This document shows positions 44,758 to 54,599 of a DNA stretch of 64,000 nt, one piece after another. The translations under genes were made by a program, and so were the position numbers. Source of the DNA: Hoeflea sp. GTDB taxonomy: Bacteria > Pseudomonadota > Alphaproteobacteria > Rhizobiales > Rhizobiaceae. The stretch is from positions 1-64,000 of the forward strand of contig NZ_JAUXOD010000011.1 of the NCBI RefSeq assembly GCF_030682515.1, read 5' to 3'. The notes below the pieces were generated by a model that was not told the origin of the DNA, did not search any database, and worked only from the letters and a program-made list of their open reading frames with translations. Numbering within the stretch: position 1 is the first letter of the stretch; every line of letters begins with the position of its first letter.

Positions 44758-46017
44758 ATGACATCTCAATCCCGGAACGAAACAGCCGCCGCTGACGACG
44801 CCCTGGTCGACAAGAAGACCCTCCACGAAAGTACCTCCTGTTGGGCGAAGACGCCGCGCATTTCCGTGCGTCATTTCGCGAAGCTGCCATCCCGGACCTG
44901 CGACATTCTTATCGTCGGCAGCGGGATCAGCGGAGCGCTGATGGCCGAGCATCTGTGCGATGGCAAGCGCGATGTCATGATGGTCGACCGGCGTCCGCCC
45001 GTGCGCGGCAGCAGTCTGGACAGCACGGCGATGATCCAGCACGAGATCGATGTTCCGCTTCATGTTCTGGCGCGAAAGATCGGCGAGGAGAACGCCATGC
45101 GGGCGTGGCGGCGGTCGCGCGACGCTGTTCGTTCGCTTGTCGAGCTTGTGGACAATCTTGATATCGACTGTTCCCTGGAGGCCAAGCGCACCCTCTATCT
45201 TGCTGGTGACGATCTGGGGCCGCGCGCGCTCAAAACCGAGGCCCGCCTGCGGGAAAAGGCCGGGATCGATGCCAGGTTGCTTGACGGAGCCTCGACCGGG
45301 AGCGAATTCGGCATCGATCGACCGGCTTCGATCGTCTCGCGGGATTCGGCTTCCGCAAATCCGGCGCAGATGACCGCGGGCCTGATCAGGGCTGCCCAGG
45401 CGCGGGGACTCAAGGTCGTGAGCCCGATCGAGATCGCCGATGTCATGCCCGTGGGCGACCACGTCGCCTGTGCGACATCTGACGGCCAGTTGATTGTCGC
45501 CCGTCACGTTGTGTTCTGCTCCGGCTACGAATTTCTCAAACGGCTCGAGAGCCCGCGGCATTCGATCATCTCGACCTGGGCCATTGCTGCAAAACCGCGC
45601 TCCGCGGTTCCCGACTGGCTCAGGGAGTTCCTGGTCTGGGAGGCAAGCGATCCCTATCTCTACCTGCGCATGGCAAAGGACGGGAGCATCATCGCCGGCG
45701 GCGAGGACGAAGACGCTCCGGAGGCGTTTGACGATCCGGAGAAACTCAAGGACAAGACCAACAGAATTGTCACCAAGATCGAAAAACTGCTCGGGGTGAA
45801 ACTCTATCCGCCGCACAGCCGCTGGGCAGCCCCGTTCGGCAACACGACCACCGGGCTTCCCTTCATTGGACCGGTTCCGGGACTGAAAAATGTCCACGCG
45901 GTCATGGGTTTCGGCGGGAACGGCATCACTTTCTCGAAGATCGCGGCGGAGATCATCAAGGCGGAGATTTCCGGCCGCACGGATCGCGACGCCGACCTGT
46001 TCCGCTTCCCGGCCTGA
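44758..46017 (+). CDS. FAD-dependent oxidoreductase (DAO family)
   Basis: 419 residues. The dinucleotide motif ILIVGSGISGALMAEHL (~51-67) is followed by a DAO/glycine oxidase-like body and the C-terminal FAD signature VHAVMGFGGNGITFSKIAAEII. Family members oxidise amines, amino acids or hydroxy acids. About 40 residues precede the Rossmann motif, with no signal peptide. The EcfG-like promoter upstream suggests stress control rather than membership of the polyamine operon. GGAG precedes the ATG. Confidence 0.83.
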   Translation: MTSQSRNETAAADDALVDKKTLHESTSCWAKTPRISVRHFAKLPSRTCDILIVGSGISGALMAEHLCDGKRDVMMVDRRPPVRGSSLDSTAMIQHEIDVPLHVLARKIGEENAMRAWRRSRDAVRSLVELVDNLDIDCSLEAKRTLYLAGDDLGPRALKTEARLREKAGIDARLLDGASTGSEFGIDRPASIVSRDSASANPAQMTAGLIRAAQARGLKVVSPIEIADVMPVGDHVACATSDGQLIVARHVVFCSGYEFLKRLESPRHSIISTWAIAAKPRSAVPDWLREFLVWEASDPYLYLRMAKDGSIIAGGEDEDAPEAFDDPEKLKDKTNRIVTKIEKLLGVKLYPPHSRWAAPFGNTTTGLPFIGPVPGLKNVHAVMGFGGNGITFSKIAAEIIKAEISGRTDRDADLFRFPA

Positions 46018-46103
46018 TCCGCCGCTTCTGCTCGGGATCTGCCGGGGTTCCAACCTCCTAAGCTTCCATGTCCCGGATCGATGACCCGGCGCCTGACCTA
46101 GTC

Positions 46104-46119
46104 ATGCGCCCGGGCGCAT
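46104..46119. promoter_or_regulatory. 16-bp perfect palindrome upstream of the sugar-alcohol locus
   Basis: ATGCGCCCGGGCGCAT is a perfect palindrome in the gap between the FAD gene and the RbsB-like gene. It has no T-run, so a terminator is unlikely on the plus strand. It could be a protein-binding site. Confidence 0.35.
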
Positions 46120-46180
46120 ACGGATTGACAATCCGGGGAAATGAAATAAATTTCAGCTAATGAAAAAAATGCAGAGCATG

Positions 46181-46209
46181 TTGACAGCCAAGTCAATGCC
46201 GGGTTAGAT
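46181..46209 (+). promoter_or_regulatory. Sigma70-type promoter with overlapping operator for the RbsB-like operon
   Basis: TTGACA (46181-46186), 17 bases, then TTAGAT (46204-46209) form a well-spaced housekeeping promoter about 100 bases before the binding-protein start. An inverted repeat TTGAC-N6-GTCAA (46181-46196) covers the -35 element, the right place for a repressor such as the SorC-family protein encoded downstream. Confidence 0.55.
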
Positions 46210-46308
46210 CGCTGTTCTGCGATAAAATTCGCATGCTGAAATATCTTGCAGGAAAGCCGTTTCTCGAAACGGCCGGGAGAGAGGCAAGATGTAACGTGGA
46301 GGAAGAAC

Positions 46309-47328
46309 ATGAAACTCGTACAATGGGCCGCGGCACTGACCGCGGTCACGATGACAGGTGCGTTCGCAGTTCCGGGCGCGGCGTCGGCTCAAAGCAAATT
46401 TCAATGCGAACCCGGTGAAACCTACATCATGAACGTGATGGTGTCGGCTCACCCCTACTGGGTGCCGGTCTATCAGGGCTTCAAGCAGGCAGCCGAGGCA
46501 ATGGGCTGCGATACCGTGTTCTCGGGCACGCCCGACTATGACATCACCAAGCAGATCGCCTCGTTCGAACAGGATCTGGTCAAGCAGCCTGCAGGGGTGC
46601 TGCTGCATCCGATGCAGTCGGATCCGTTCATCGAGCCGATCAACCGGGCGATCGAAGGCGGCATCGAGGTCGTCACCTTCGCGGCGGATTCGCCCAAGTC
46701 GAAGCGCACCGCCTACATCACTTCGGACAATCTTGCGGAAGCCAAGTTTGCTGCCGAAGAGATCGTCAAGCAGATCGGCGACAGCGCCGAATATGCGGTG
46801 CTCGAAAACCCGGGCCAGAGCAACCACGACCTGCGCGTGACCGCCCTGATCTCCTACATGGAGGACAACTACCCGAACATGAAGCTGGTCGGCCGCCAGG
46901 CGTCCAACCAGGACAGCAACGCGGCCTATCGCGCGACGGCCTCCATGCTGCAGGCAAACCCCAATCTGGGAGCCCTGTGGATCCCGGAAGCAGGGTCGGC
47001 GGAAGGCGCGGTCGCGGCGGTGCTCGAAGCCAAGGCCAAGGTGCTGATCATGCATGCCGACGTGACGCCGACGACGCTGGAGCACATCAAGGCCGGCAAC
47101 ATCCACATGGCGCTCAACCCCAACCAGGGCATGCAGGGCTTCATGGGCTTTGTCGCGCTGTTCATGGCGGCGCATTCGGACATGTTCGATCCGTTCAACG
47201 ACTACAAGGTCTCGGGCTTCAACCCGGTTCAGATCCCCTATGTCGACAACGGGTTTTCCGTGATCACCAAGGACAACGCCGATTCCTTCGATCTCAACGC
47301 CTACATGGAAGGCCGGGATCCCAGTTGA
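46309..47328 (+). CDS. Sugar ABC transporter substrate-binding protein (RbsB type)
   Basis: About 339 residues. The signal peptide (MKLVQWAAALTAVTMTGAFA, cleavage after ASAQ near 28) is followed by a periplasmic binding protein type 1 domain. Motifs include YIMNVMVSAHPYWVPVYQGFKQAAEAMG and later PAGVLLHPMQSDPFIEPINRAIEGGIEVVTFAADSP. GGAGGA precedes the ATG at 46309. It is the receptor for the importer with the ATPase and permease that follow. The ligand is probably a sugar or polyol, judging by the kinase, aldolase and dehydrogenases downstream. Confidence 0.9.
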   Translation: MKLVQWAAALTAVTMTGAFAVPGAASAQSKFQCEPGETYIMNVMVSAHPYWVPVYQGFKQAAEAMGCDTVFSGTPDYDITKQIASFEQDLVKQPAGVLLHPMQSDPFIEPINRAIEGGIEVVTFAADSPKSKRTAYITSDNLAEAKFAAEEIVKQIGDSAEYAVLENPGQSNHDLRVTALISYMEDNYPNMKLVGRQASNQDSNAAYRATASMLQANPNLGALWIPEAGSAEGAVAAVLEAKAKVLIMHADVTPTTLEHIKAGNIHMALNPNQGMQGFMGFVALFMAAHSDMFDPFNDYKVSGFNPVQIPYVDNGFSVITKDNADSFDLNAYMEGRDPS

Positions 47329-47356
47329 TCGGCTCGCCGACCTGGTCCCTTGACAG

Positions 47357-47391
47357 GTTGCCCGCGCGAGGAATGCCATTGCGCGGGCAAC
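47357..47391 (+). promoter_or_regulatory. Intercistronic hairpin after the RbsB-like gene
   Basis: GTTGCCCGCGC (47357-47367) pairs perfectly with GCGCGGGCAAC (47381-47391): an 11-bp stem with a 13-base loop, between the binding-protein and ATPase genes. No T-run follows. Confidence 0.65.
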
Positions 47392-47434
47392 AGAATCCAA
47401 GGGTGCAACGTGTCTCACAAACAGCAGAACGACA

Positions 47435-48964
47435 ATGGTCATGAACAACGATCTGATCCTCGAGATTAGCAATCTAAGCAAGGCGTTCGGTCCAATTCAG
47501 GCGCTGCGTGACGTCCGCTTCGATCTGCGCAAGGGAGAGATCCATGCCATCGCCGGCGAGAACGGGGCGGGCAAGTCGACCTTGATGAACATCATCGACG
47601 GCATTCTCCGGCCCGACCGGGGCGAGATCCGCTTCGACGGCAAGCTGGTCGATATCGCCTCGCCCGCCATGGCCCAGAGGCTGGGCATCGGCTTCGTGCA
47701 TCAGGAAATCGCCTTGTGCCCTGATATCAGCGTGGCCGAGAACATTTTCATGGCCACCACCAATGTCAGCCGCGCGCCGCTAATGAATTACGCCATGCTG
47801 ACGCGGAAAGCGGCCGAAGTGCTTGCCCGCCTGGGTGATATCGATCCCACGGCGCTGGTCCAGAGCCTGTCGATCTCCCAGCAGCAGCTGGTCGAGATCG
47901 CCAAGGCGCTGACCCTGGATTGCCGGGTACTGATCCTGGATGAGCCGACCGCGGCGCTGACCGAGAAAGAAGCGCAGATCCTGTTCGACATCATGCGCAA
48001 CCTGGTCAGCCAGGGCATATCGATCATCTACATTTCCCATCGCATGGTCGAGATCTTCGACCATTGCGACCGCGTCTCGGTGTTCCGGGACGGGCAATAC
48101 ATCATGACCAAGGATGTCGCCGACACCACGCCGACCGCCATTGTCAATGCCATGGTGGGCCGTGTCATCGACAAGCTCTATCCGGAAAAGCAGGGCGAGG
48201 ACGAGAAGTCCGGGCGGGTCATCCTTTCGGTGCGAAACCTGGCGGACCAGAGCCGGTTCTCCGACATCAGCTTTGATCTCAGGGAAGGCGAAATCCTGGG
48301 CATCGGCGGGCTGATCGGGGCCGGGCGGAGCGAGATCGTCAAGGGCGTCTGCAAGCTCGATCGGCAGGTGACGGGCGACATCGTGCTGAACGGCCGCAGC
48401 CTTGACACGGCGGACTACCAGCAGAGCATCCAGGAAGGCATCGTCTACCTGTCCGAGGACCGGAAGGGAGAGGGCCTGTTTCTGGACATGACGATTGCCG
48501 AGAACATCTCGGCCCTGTCGTTGCGGCAGGTCTCCTCATCGATCGGCATCCTCAATGACGGCCTGGAAACGGGTCTCGCCCGAAGGCTCGGCGCGATGCT
48601 GAACCTCAAGTGCGGCCATGTGGGAGAGCCGGTCTCCAACCTTTCGGGCGGCAATCAGCAGAAGGTCGCTCTCGCAAAGCTCTTGTCGGTCAATCCGAAG
48701 GTCATCTTCCTGGACGAGCCGACGCGCGGCGTCGATGTCGGCGCGAAATCCGAGATCCACCGAATCCTGCGGGATCTCGTGCGCAAGGGAGTCGGCGTCG
48801 TCATGATCTCGTCGGAACTGCCGGAACTCATCGGGGTCTGCGACCGCGTGCTGGTTGTGCGCGAGGGGCGGATCAGCGGCGAACTGACCGGCATGGACAT
48901 GACGGAGGAAAACATCATGTATCTGGCCTCGGTGTCGGACACGCATCTGGAGGCCGCCCAATGA
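47435..48964 (+). CDS. Sugar ABC transporter ATPase (RbsA type, two ATPase domains)
   Basis: 509 residues with tandem ABC domains. The first (~7-245) has Walker [11 protein letters not shown] and Walker [12 protein letters not shown]. The second (~255-500) has a degenerate Walker A (GLIGAGRSE) and the signature LSGGNQQKV with Walker [13 protein letters not shown], the usual RbsA arrangement. The start may be ATG 47435 or ATG 47441; no strong ribosome-binding site is seen. The permease start overlaps its stop (ATGA). Confidence 0.92.
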   Translation: MVMNNDLILEISNLSKAFGPIQALRDVRFDLRKGEIHAIAGENGAGKSTLMNIIDGILRPDRGEIRFDGKLVDIASPAMAQRLGIGFVHQEIALCPDISVAENIFMATTNVSRAPLMNYAMLTRKAAEVLARLGDIDPTALVQSLSISQQQLVEIAKALTLDCRVLILDEPTAALTEKEAQILFDIMRNLVSQGISIIYISHRMVEIFDHCDRVSVFRDGQYIMTKDVADTTPTAIVNAMVGRVIDKLYPEKQGEDEKSGRVILSVRNLADQSRFSDISFDLREGEILGIGGLIGAGRSEIVKGVCKLDRQVTGDIVLNGRSLDTADYQQSIQEGIVYLSEDRKGEGLFLDMTIAENISALSLRQVSSSIGILNDGLETGLARRLGAMLNLKCGHVGEPVSNLSGGNQQKVALAKLLSVNPKVIFLDEPTRGVDVGAKSEIHRILRDLVRKGVGVVMISSELPELIGVCDRVLVVREGRISGELTGMDMTEENIMYLASVSDTHLEAAQ

Positions 48965-49974
48965 CGCAGGATTTCAAGGCCACTGTCCTGGACGGCAAGC
49001 CGGCCCACGCATCCAACCGTCCGCTCGAGCGGGTGAAGAAGCTCTTCCGCATGCGCGAGACCGGGCTGGTGCTGATCATCCTGGCGCTCTTCATCGCCAT
49101 GTCGTTCGCCTCGCCCTATTTCCTGACCTGGGTGAACATGCGGGCGATGGCGATGGCGTTCGCGGTGGAAGGCATCGTCGTGGTCGGCATGACGATCCTG
49201 CTGATCTCCGGCGGCATCGATCTCTCCGTCGGCTCGGTGACGGCGCTCGCCATGGTGATCGCCGGCCTGCTGTTTCTCTCAGGCGTCGATCCATGGACGG
49301 CTTCCGCGCTGGCGATCCTCGCCTGCACCGCGATCGGCGCGATCATGGGGTTCTTCGTCACCGTGGTCGGCCTGCACCATTTCATCGTCTCGCTGGCGAT
49401 CATGGTGATTGCGCGCGGCGCCTGCCTGCTGGGGACGGGCGGGCGACCGATCGGACTCTACACGCTTCCGCCCGAATTCAAGTTCATCGGGCAGGGGTCG
49501 ATCGGCGTCATTCCGGTCGTCATCATCATCTTCCTGGTGGTCGTTATCGCCTCCGATTTCATGCTCAGGCGGACCACCTTGTTCCGCAAGGTGTTCTACA
49601 CCGGCAGCAACGAGAAGGCCGCCGCCTATTCCGGCATCCGCACCAAGCATGTGGTGTTCTTCACAACCACGCTGTGCTCGGCCCTCTGCGGCGTCGCCGG
49701 CATCATCTACATGGCCCGGTTCGGGTCAGCGCAGCCGACCTTCGGCATCGGCATGGAACTCAATGTCATTGCCGCGGCCGTGATCGGCGGCGCCAGCCTG
49801 TCTGGAGGAACCGGCACGATTCTGGGCGCCATCCTCGGTGTCATCCTTCTGTCGGTGGTGTCCAGTTCCCTCGCTTTGCTCGATGTGTCGGTCTATTGGC
49901 AGGATATCATCCGTGGTTCGATTCTGCTGTCCGCGGTTACGATCGATCATTACCTGAACAAACGGCGCCGCTGA
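48961..49974 (+). CDS. Sugar ABC transporter permease (RbsC type)
   Basis: 337 residues with eight to ten membrane segments. The RbsC motifs [10 protein letters not shown] (~81-90) and [16 protein letters not shown](I)LGA (~270-289) are visible. The ATG at 48961 overlaps the ATPase stop by 4 bases; the open frame upstream is within the ATPase gene. A single permease gene is normal, because the family acts as a homodimer. Confidence 0.92.
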   Translation: MTQDFKATVLDGKPAHASNRPLERVKKLFRMRETGLVLIILALFIAMSFASPYFLTWVNMRAMAMAFAVEGIVVVGMTILLISGGIDLSVGSVTALAMVIAGLLFLSGVDPWTASALAILACTAIGAIMGFFVTVVGLHHFIVSLAIMVIARGACLLGTGGRPIGLYTLPPEFKFIGQGSIGVIPVVIIIFLVVVIASDFMLRRTTLFRKVFYTGSNEKAAAYSGIRTKHVVFFTTTLCSALCGVAGIIYMARFGSAQPTFGIGMELNVIAAAVIGGASLSGGTGTILGAILGVILLSVVSSSLALLDVSVYWQDIIRGSILLSAVTIDHYLNKRRR

Positions 49975-50007
49975 GCATGGAACCGGACCGAAAACTGGAA
50001 ACTGAAC

Positions 50008-50988
50008 ATGGTAGAAAATAAGGCAGAGTTTGAAGCCATACGGCAGATGTACACGGTGCTTAGCCTTCATTACCTCGAGGAAATGAAGCAGTCCGACATC
50101 GCGGTCCGGCTCAATCTCTCGACATCGAAGGTCAATCGCCTGATCGCCCAGGGCAAGCGAATGGGCATGGTGAAGATCGTCATCGAAAGCCCGTATCAGC
50201 CGCTCGTCGATCTCGAGAACGGGTTGATCGCGAGCACCAGTCTTGCCCATGCCGTGGTCACGCCGGCCGTTCCGGGCAATCCGCACACGAACCTGCAGCA
50301 GGTCGGTCGCGCCGCGGCCAACCAGCTTCTCGAGACGATTCGCGACGGGGACGTGATTGCGATCACCGGCGGCAAGGCGGTCAGCGCGATGGTGCAGAAC
50401 CTGAACCCTGACCGGTCCTTCGACGTCAAGGTGGTTCCGCTCACGGGCGGCGTCCAGGGCAAGTACTACACCGACGTCAATCATCTCGCCACGCAACTGG
50501 CCGAGCGCCTGGGCGGGACAGCCATGCTCGTGCATGCCCCGCTGTTTGCCGAAAGCCGCGAACTGCGCGACATGCTGATGGAGATGGCATCGATCAAGGA
50601 AGTCTTCGATCTGGCCCGGAGCGCGGCCGTCGCGGTTGTCGGGATCGGCTCCATCCGCACGGCCGGGTCGAGCTATTTCGACCTGCATCCGGATCCCGAT
50701 TCCCGCCGCCAGCTGCTGCTCGATGGCGGTGTGACGGGAGAATTCCTGGCTCACCTGATCCTGCAGGACGGATCGGTCGCGGACTACCCGCTCAATTCCC
50801 GGCTTGTCGCGCTGAACCCTGGTGAACTGGCGCAATGCCCGCTCACCATCGGCGTGGCGTCGGGAGAGGAAAAGGTCGAGCCGATCTGCGCAGCGCTGGC
50901 GGGCCGGCTGTTCAATTCACTCATCATCGATGAGCAGACCGCGACCGCGGTTCTGGAGACCATTCGAGAGGAAAGACATGTCGCATGA
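50008..50988 (+). CDS. SorC/DeoR-type sugar-binding transcriptional regulator
   Basis: 326 residues. The N-terminal helix-turn-helix (HYLEEMKQSDIAVRLNLSTSKVNRLIAQGKRMGMV, ~15-50) is followed by the sugar-phosphate-binding SorC domain (ITGGKAVSAMVQNL, VVGIGSIR, VALNPGELAQ(C)PLTIGVASGEEK). SorC proteins respond to phosphorylated sugars or polyols made by the operon's kinase. It lies between the importer and the catabolic genes and overlaps the aldo/keto reductase by 11 bases, so the locus is probably one regulon. Confidence 0.88.
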   Translation: MVENKAEFEAIRQMYTVLSLHYLEEMKQSDIAVRLNLSTSKVNRLIAQGKRMGMVKIVIESPYQPLVDLENGLIASTSLAHAVVTPAVPGNPHTNLQQVGRAAANQLLETIRDGDVIAITGGKAVSAMVQNLNPDRSFDVKVVPLTGGVQGKYYTDVNHLATQLAERLGGTAMLVHAPLFAESRELRDMLMEMASIKEVFDLARSAAVAVVGIGSIRTAGSSYFDLHPDPDSRRQLLLDGGVTGEFLAHLILQDGSVADYPLNSRLVALNPGELAQCPLTIGVASGEEKVEPICAALAGRLFNSLIIDEQTATAVLETIREERHVA

Positions 50989-51973
50989 AATCTTGACCCG
51001 GCCGATCGGCAGATCCGGCATCCAGGCCTCCGTGGTGGGGCTTGGCACCTGGGCCATCGGCGGCTGGCTGTGGGGTGGCGCCGAGGAAAAGGAGTCGGTC
51101 GCCGCGATCCAGGCATCGATCGATGCAGGCATCTCGCTGATCGACACGGCCCCCGCCTACGGACACGGGCTGTCCGAAACCATTGTCGGAAAGGCCATCG
51201 AGGGGCGGCGGGAGAAGGTGGTGCTGGCCACCAAATGCGGCCTCGTCTGGCACACTGCCAAAGGCAACCACTTCTTCGATTATGAGGGAGAGCCGGTGCA
51301 TCGCTACCTCGGCAAGGAGTCCATCCTCGAGGAAGTCGAGCAAAGCCTCAGGCGTTTGAAGACCGATTACATCGATCTCTACATCACCCACTGGCAGGAT
51401 CCGACGACTCCGATCGACGAGACCATGGAAGCGCTGGAGCATTTGAAGGCGCAGGGCAAGATCCGGTCCATCGGCGCCAGCAATGTGTCGGCCGTCGACC
51501 TTCACGCCTATGTCGCTTCGGGGGAGCTCGACGCGATCCAGGAGGAATTCAGCATGGTCAAGCGGGATGTGGAAACGTCGCTCCTGCCCATTTGCGCGGA
51601 GCACGGCGTGTCCATGCTGAGTTATTCGTCGCTGGCGCTGGGCCTGCTTTCGGGCAAGATCGGGCCCGATCGCAGCTTCACCGGAGACGATCTTCGCAAG
51701 GACAATCCCCGCTTCTCGATCGCAAACCGCGAGAAGGTCGCCCGCCTGATGACAGCACTTGCGCCGATCGCCGACACGCACCAGGCGACCAGTGCCCAGA
51801 TCGTGATCGCGTGGACCGTGCAGCAGCCCGGCATCACCTTCTCCCTGTGCGGCGCGCGCAACCCAGAGCAGGCGCGCGAAAACGCAAGGGCGGGGAGCAT
51901 CCGTCTGACGCCGGGGGAACTCAACCTGATAAGCGAGGCGGCAAGGACGCATCTGACGGATCTCGACGGCTAG
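50978..51973 (+). CDS. Aldo/keto reductase
   Basis: 331 residues of the AKR (alpha/beta barrel) superfamily. The catalytic tetrad lies in LIDTAPAYGHG (Asp, Tyr), LATKCGL (Lys) and YITHWQDP (His). The NADPH-binding part is near the C-terminus (LCGARNPEQ...ENARAGSIRLT). It would interconvert an aldose or ketose and a polyol, or oxidise a pyranose. The gene starts inside the end of the SorC gene and ends 62 bases before the GlpD-like gene. Confidence 0.87.
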   Translation: MSHEILTRPIGRSGIQASVVGLGTWAIGGWLWGGAEEKESVAAIQASIDAGISLIDTAPAYGHGLSETIVGKAIEGRREKVVLATKCGLVWHTAKGNHFFDYEGEPVHRYLGKESILEEVEQSLRRLKTDYIDLYITHWQDPTTPIDETMEALEHLKAQGKIRSIGASNVSAVDLHAYVASGELDAIQEEFSMVKRDVETSLLPICAEHGVSMLSYSSLALGLLSGKIGPDRSFTGDDLRKDNPRFSIANREKVARLMTALAPIADTHQATSAQIVIAWTVQQPGITFSLCGARNPEQARENARAGSIRLTPGELNLISEAARTHLTDLDG

Positions 51974-52035
51974 GACATGAACATGAACGGAAACAGTTGC
52001 GGACATCGTCCCGAGGGGCGGTGAACGGAGAAGCC

Positions 52036-53766
52036 ATGCCAAAACAACGAAGCGGCAGCCTGGATCAAATCCGTCAGAACGGAGCTTTTGACGTCGTCGT
52101 CGTTGGCGGCGGCATCAACGGTATCGGCGTGTACCGCGAGCTTGCCCTGCAGGGCCTGCGGGTCCTGCTCATTGAACGCAATGATTTCTGCTCGGGCTGC
52201 AGCGCAGCCCCGTCGCGCATGATCCATGGCGGGCTTCGCTACCTGGAAAACGGTGAGTTCGACCTGGTGCGGGAATCCCTGCGCGAGCGGGACGCATTGC
52301 TTGAAAATGCGCCGCATTTCGTCCGACCGCTTCCGACCACAATCCCGATAGCCTCGGTGGCGTCGGGTCTGTTCAATGGCGCGGCCGCGTTCCTTGGCCT
52401 GAGCAGCAAGCCCTCGACCCGGGGCGCCGTGCCCATCAAGATCGGCCTGCTTCTCTATGACTGGGTGACCCGCAAGCGGCGGCTCTTGCCCAGGCACAGC
52501 TTTCATGGGGCCAAGGAGACATTCCGGCGCTGGCCGGAGCTGACTCGCCTGCTGCGCTTCTCGGCCATCTATCACGATGCATGGATCAGCCATCCCGAAC
52601 GGCTCGGCCTGGAACTGGTCACCGATGTGGAGCGCCTCGCGCCCGACAGCGTTGCGCTGAACTATGCCGAGGTCAGGATGGAGGGGGCCGCCCTTTCGGT
52701 CACGGACGCCGAGACCGGCGAGCGGATGTCGATCACGGCCGCGACGATTGTCAACGCCACCGGCGCCTGGCTCAATGAAGCCATCAGGGAGCTTTCGGCA
52801 AACAACACGGCGCTCGAGACGCTGATATCGGGCACCAAGGGCTCGCACATCATTCTGGATCACAAGGTGCTCCATGACGCCCTTGGCGGACACATGGTCT
52901 ATTTCGAAAACACCGATGGCCGCGTGTGCATCGTATTCCCCTATCTGGGAAAAGTGCTGGCCGGCTCGACCGATATTAGGGTGGATGCCGTGGAGAGGGT
53001 GCGCTGCGAGCCCGAGGAGCAGGACTACATTCTCCAGTCGCTGAGGCTGATGTTCCCGGGCATCCCGGTTTCCGACAGTGATGTCGTCTTCAGCTACAGC
53101 GGAATCCGGCCTCTGCCCAAGAGTGATCACAGCTTCACCGGACGGATCTCTCGCGGGCACTTCGTGCACCGGCTGGACGGGCCCATTTCCCAGTTCTGCA
53201 TGGTTGGCGGCAAGTGGACGACCTTCCGCGCCTTTGCCGAGCAGACCGCCGATGCGGTGATGGCCGAACTGGGCCATGAGCGCAGGTCCGGGACCTTGCA
53301 TCTTGCCATCGGCGGCGGGACGGGATTTCCTTCGGATCCGAAAGGGCTGATCGGTGATCTTGCAGACCGCTACGGCGTCGGTCGCGACCGTGCGGCGCAT
53401 GTCGTGGACCTCTATGGAACGCGGGCGGAGGAGGTCCTGGCCTTCTGCGCCACCTTCAACCATGACGACCCGCTCGGGGTCCAAACGCCGATGACAACCG
53501 GCGAAGTCGTTTTCCTGATCCGGAACGAACATGTTGTCCGGCTCAGCGACCTGATCCTGCGCCGGACGCCACTTGCCATCACCGGCGAGATCTCGAGCGC
53601 TCTCATCACCGAGATCGCCGGGATCGCGGCCTCCGAGCTCGGCTGGGACGAGGCAGGGATGCGGGACCAGATGAATGCATTCATCACCGAACTCAACGAT
53701 TTTTATGGCGTCACGCCGATGATGCTGGAACAGCGAAGCCTCGAAAGGAAAGCCACATGCGCCTAA
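52036..53766 (+). CDS. FAD-dependent glycerol-3-phosphate dehydrogenase family protein (GlpD/EryB-like)
   Basis: 576 residues, the GlpD size. The FAD motif is FDVVVVGGGINGIGVYRELALQG (~18-40). Then come PSRMIHGGLRYLENGEFDLVRESLRER and the YSGIRPLPKS segment, with the GlpD C-terminal helical domain from ~400. It would oxidise a polyol phosphate and pass electrons to quinone at the inner membrane. Together with an FGGY kinase and SorC regulator it recalls EryB (erythritol phosphate dehydrogenase), so the substrate may be a C4-C6 polyol phosphate rather than glycerol-3-phosphate. CGGAG precedes the ATG. Confidence 0.87.
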   Translation: MPKQRSGSLDQIRQNGAFDVVVVGGGINGIGVYRELALQGLRVLLIERNDFCSGCSAAPSRMIHGGLRYLENGEFDLVRESLRERDALLENAPHFVRPLPTTIPIASVASGLFNGAAAFLGLSSKPSTRGAVPIKIGLLLYDWVTRKRRLLPRHSFHGAKETFRRWPELTRLLRFSAIYHDAWISHPERLGLELVTDVERLAPDSVALNYAEVRMEGAALSVTDAETGERMSITAATIVNATGAWLNEAIRELSANNTALETLISGTKGSHIILDHKVLHDALGGHMVYFENTDGRVCIVFPYLGKVLAGSTDIRVDAVERVRCEPEEQDYILQSLRLMFPGIPVSDSDVVFSYSGIRPLPKSDHSFTGRISRGHFVHRLDGPISQFCMVGGKWTTFRAFAEQTADAVMAELGHERRSGTLHLAIGGGTGFPSDPKGLIGDLADRYGVGRDRAAHVVDLYGTRAEEVLAFCATFNHDDPLGVQTPMTTGEVVFLIRNEHVVRLSDLILRRTPLAITGEISSALITEIAGIAASELGWDEAGMRDQMNAFITELNDFYGVTPMMLEQRSLERKATCA

Positions 53767-54599
53767 GCCCGAAAGCCCGGATGAACCGGATGTTCACCCA
53801 TGGCGGTTGCCTCGATGTCGCGCTCGATCATGGCGTCTGCAATGAGCCGGGGTTCCTGAAGGGTCTCGAAGACATGGAACGTGTTGTCGACACGTTGATC
53901 GCGGCAAAGCCCGATGCAATCCAGATGGCCTACGGCCAGGCGGATCTGCTGCAGAGCCGGCCGGAAAAGGACAAGCCGGCGCTGGTCATGCGCATCGACA
54001 TGGGCAATCCCTACAATGACCAGCGGCACCGGGTGATGTGGTCGGCGCTGCAAAATCACGACGAGCCGATCGTCGGCGCGCTGGAGATGGATGCCGCCTG
54101 CGTGGTGGTCAACCTGTTCATGCTGCCCGACGAGCCCGATCTGTTCCACCAGTGTGTGAAGAACATCAGCCGGGTTCGCGCCGCCTGCCACACCTACGGC
54201 ATGCCGCTGATGATTGAACCCCTGGTGATGCTGCCCAACGATGTTCGCGGCGGCTACCAAGTTGACGGGGACGCGGAGAAGATCATCACGCTGGTTCGGC
54301 TGGCGAGCGAAATGGGTGCGGACATCATCAAGGCCGATCCGACGTCGAACCCCGAGGATTTCCATCGGGTCGTCGAAACGGCGCGGGTGCCGGTTCTGGT
54401 GCGCGGCGGCGGCAAGGAGGATTTGAAGACGGTCCTCAAGAAATCGGCCGCACTAATGGCGCAGGGCGCCAGGGGGATGGTCTACGGCCGCAATATCTAT
54501 CAGCATGACAATCCGAAAGCCGTGGTCAACGCGCTGATGGCCATGATCCATCACGGCGCATCCGGCGATGAAGCATGGGATATCTACAATCGTGGCTGA
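53757..54599 (+). CDS. Class I aldolase, DhnA/LsrF type
   Basis: 280 residues of the DeoC/LacD/DhnA TIM-barrel group. CLDVALDHGVCNEPG starts the barrel, the Schiff-base Lys is probably in GADIIKADPTSN (about residue 189), and GRNIYQHDNP is typical of FbaB/LsrF-like proteins. It would cleave a ketose phosphate to a C3 unit plus an aldehyde, or act as an LsrF-type thiolase. Its start overlaps the GlpD-like stop by 10 bases, linking it to the oxidation step. Confidence 0.85.
   Translation: MRLSPKARMNRMFTHGGCLDVALDHGVCNEPGFLKGLEDMERVVDTLIAAKPDAIQMAYGQADLLQSRPEKDKPALVMRIDMGNPYNDQRHRVMWSALQNHDEPIVGALEMDAACVVVNLFMLPDEPDLFHQCVKNISRVRAACHTYGMPLMIEPLVMLPNDVRGGYQVDGDAEKIITLVRLASEMGADIIKADPTSNPEDFHRVVETARVPVLVRGGGKEDLKTVLKKSAALMAQGARGMVYGRNIYQHDNPKAVVNALMAMIHHGASGDEAWDIYNRG

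Noticed and set aside
46104-46119. Palindrome considered as terminator of the FAD oxidoreductase gene
   Set aside because: The stem would be very short-looped and lacks a T-run; kept only as a possible binding site.
51970-53532. 520-codon minus-strand open frame
   Set aside because: It is antisense to the GlpD-like gene and has no domain signature.
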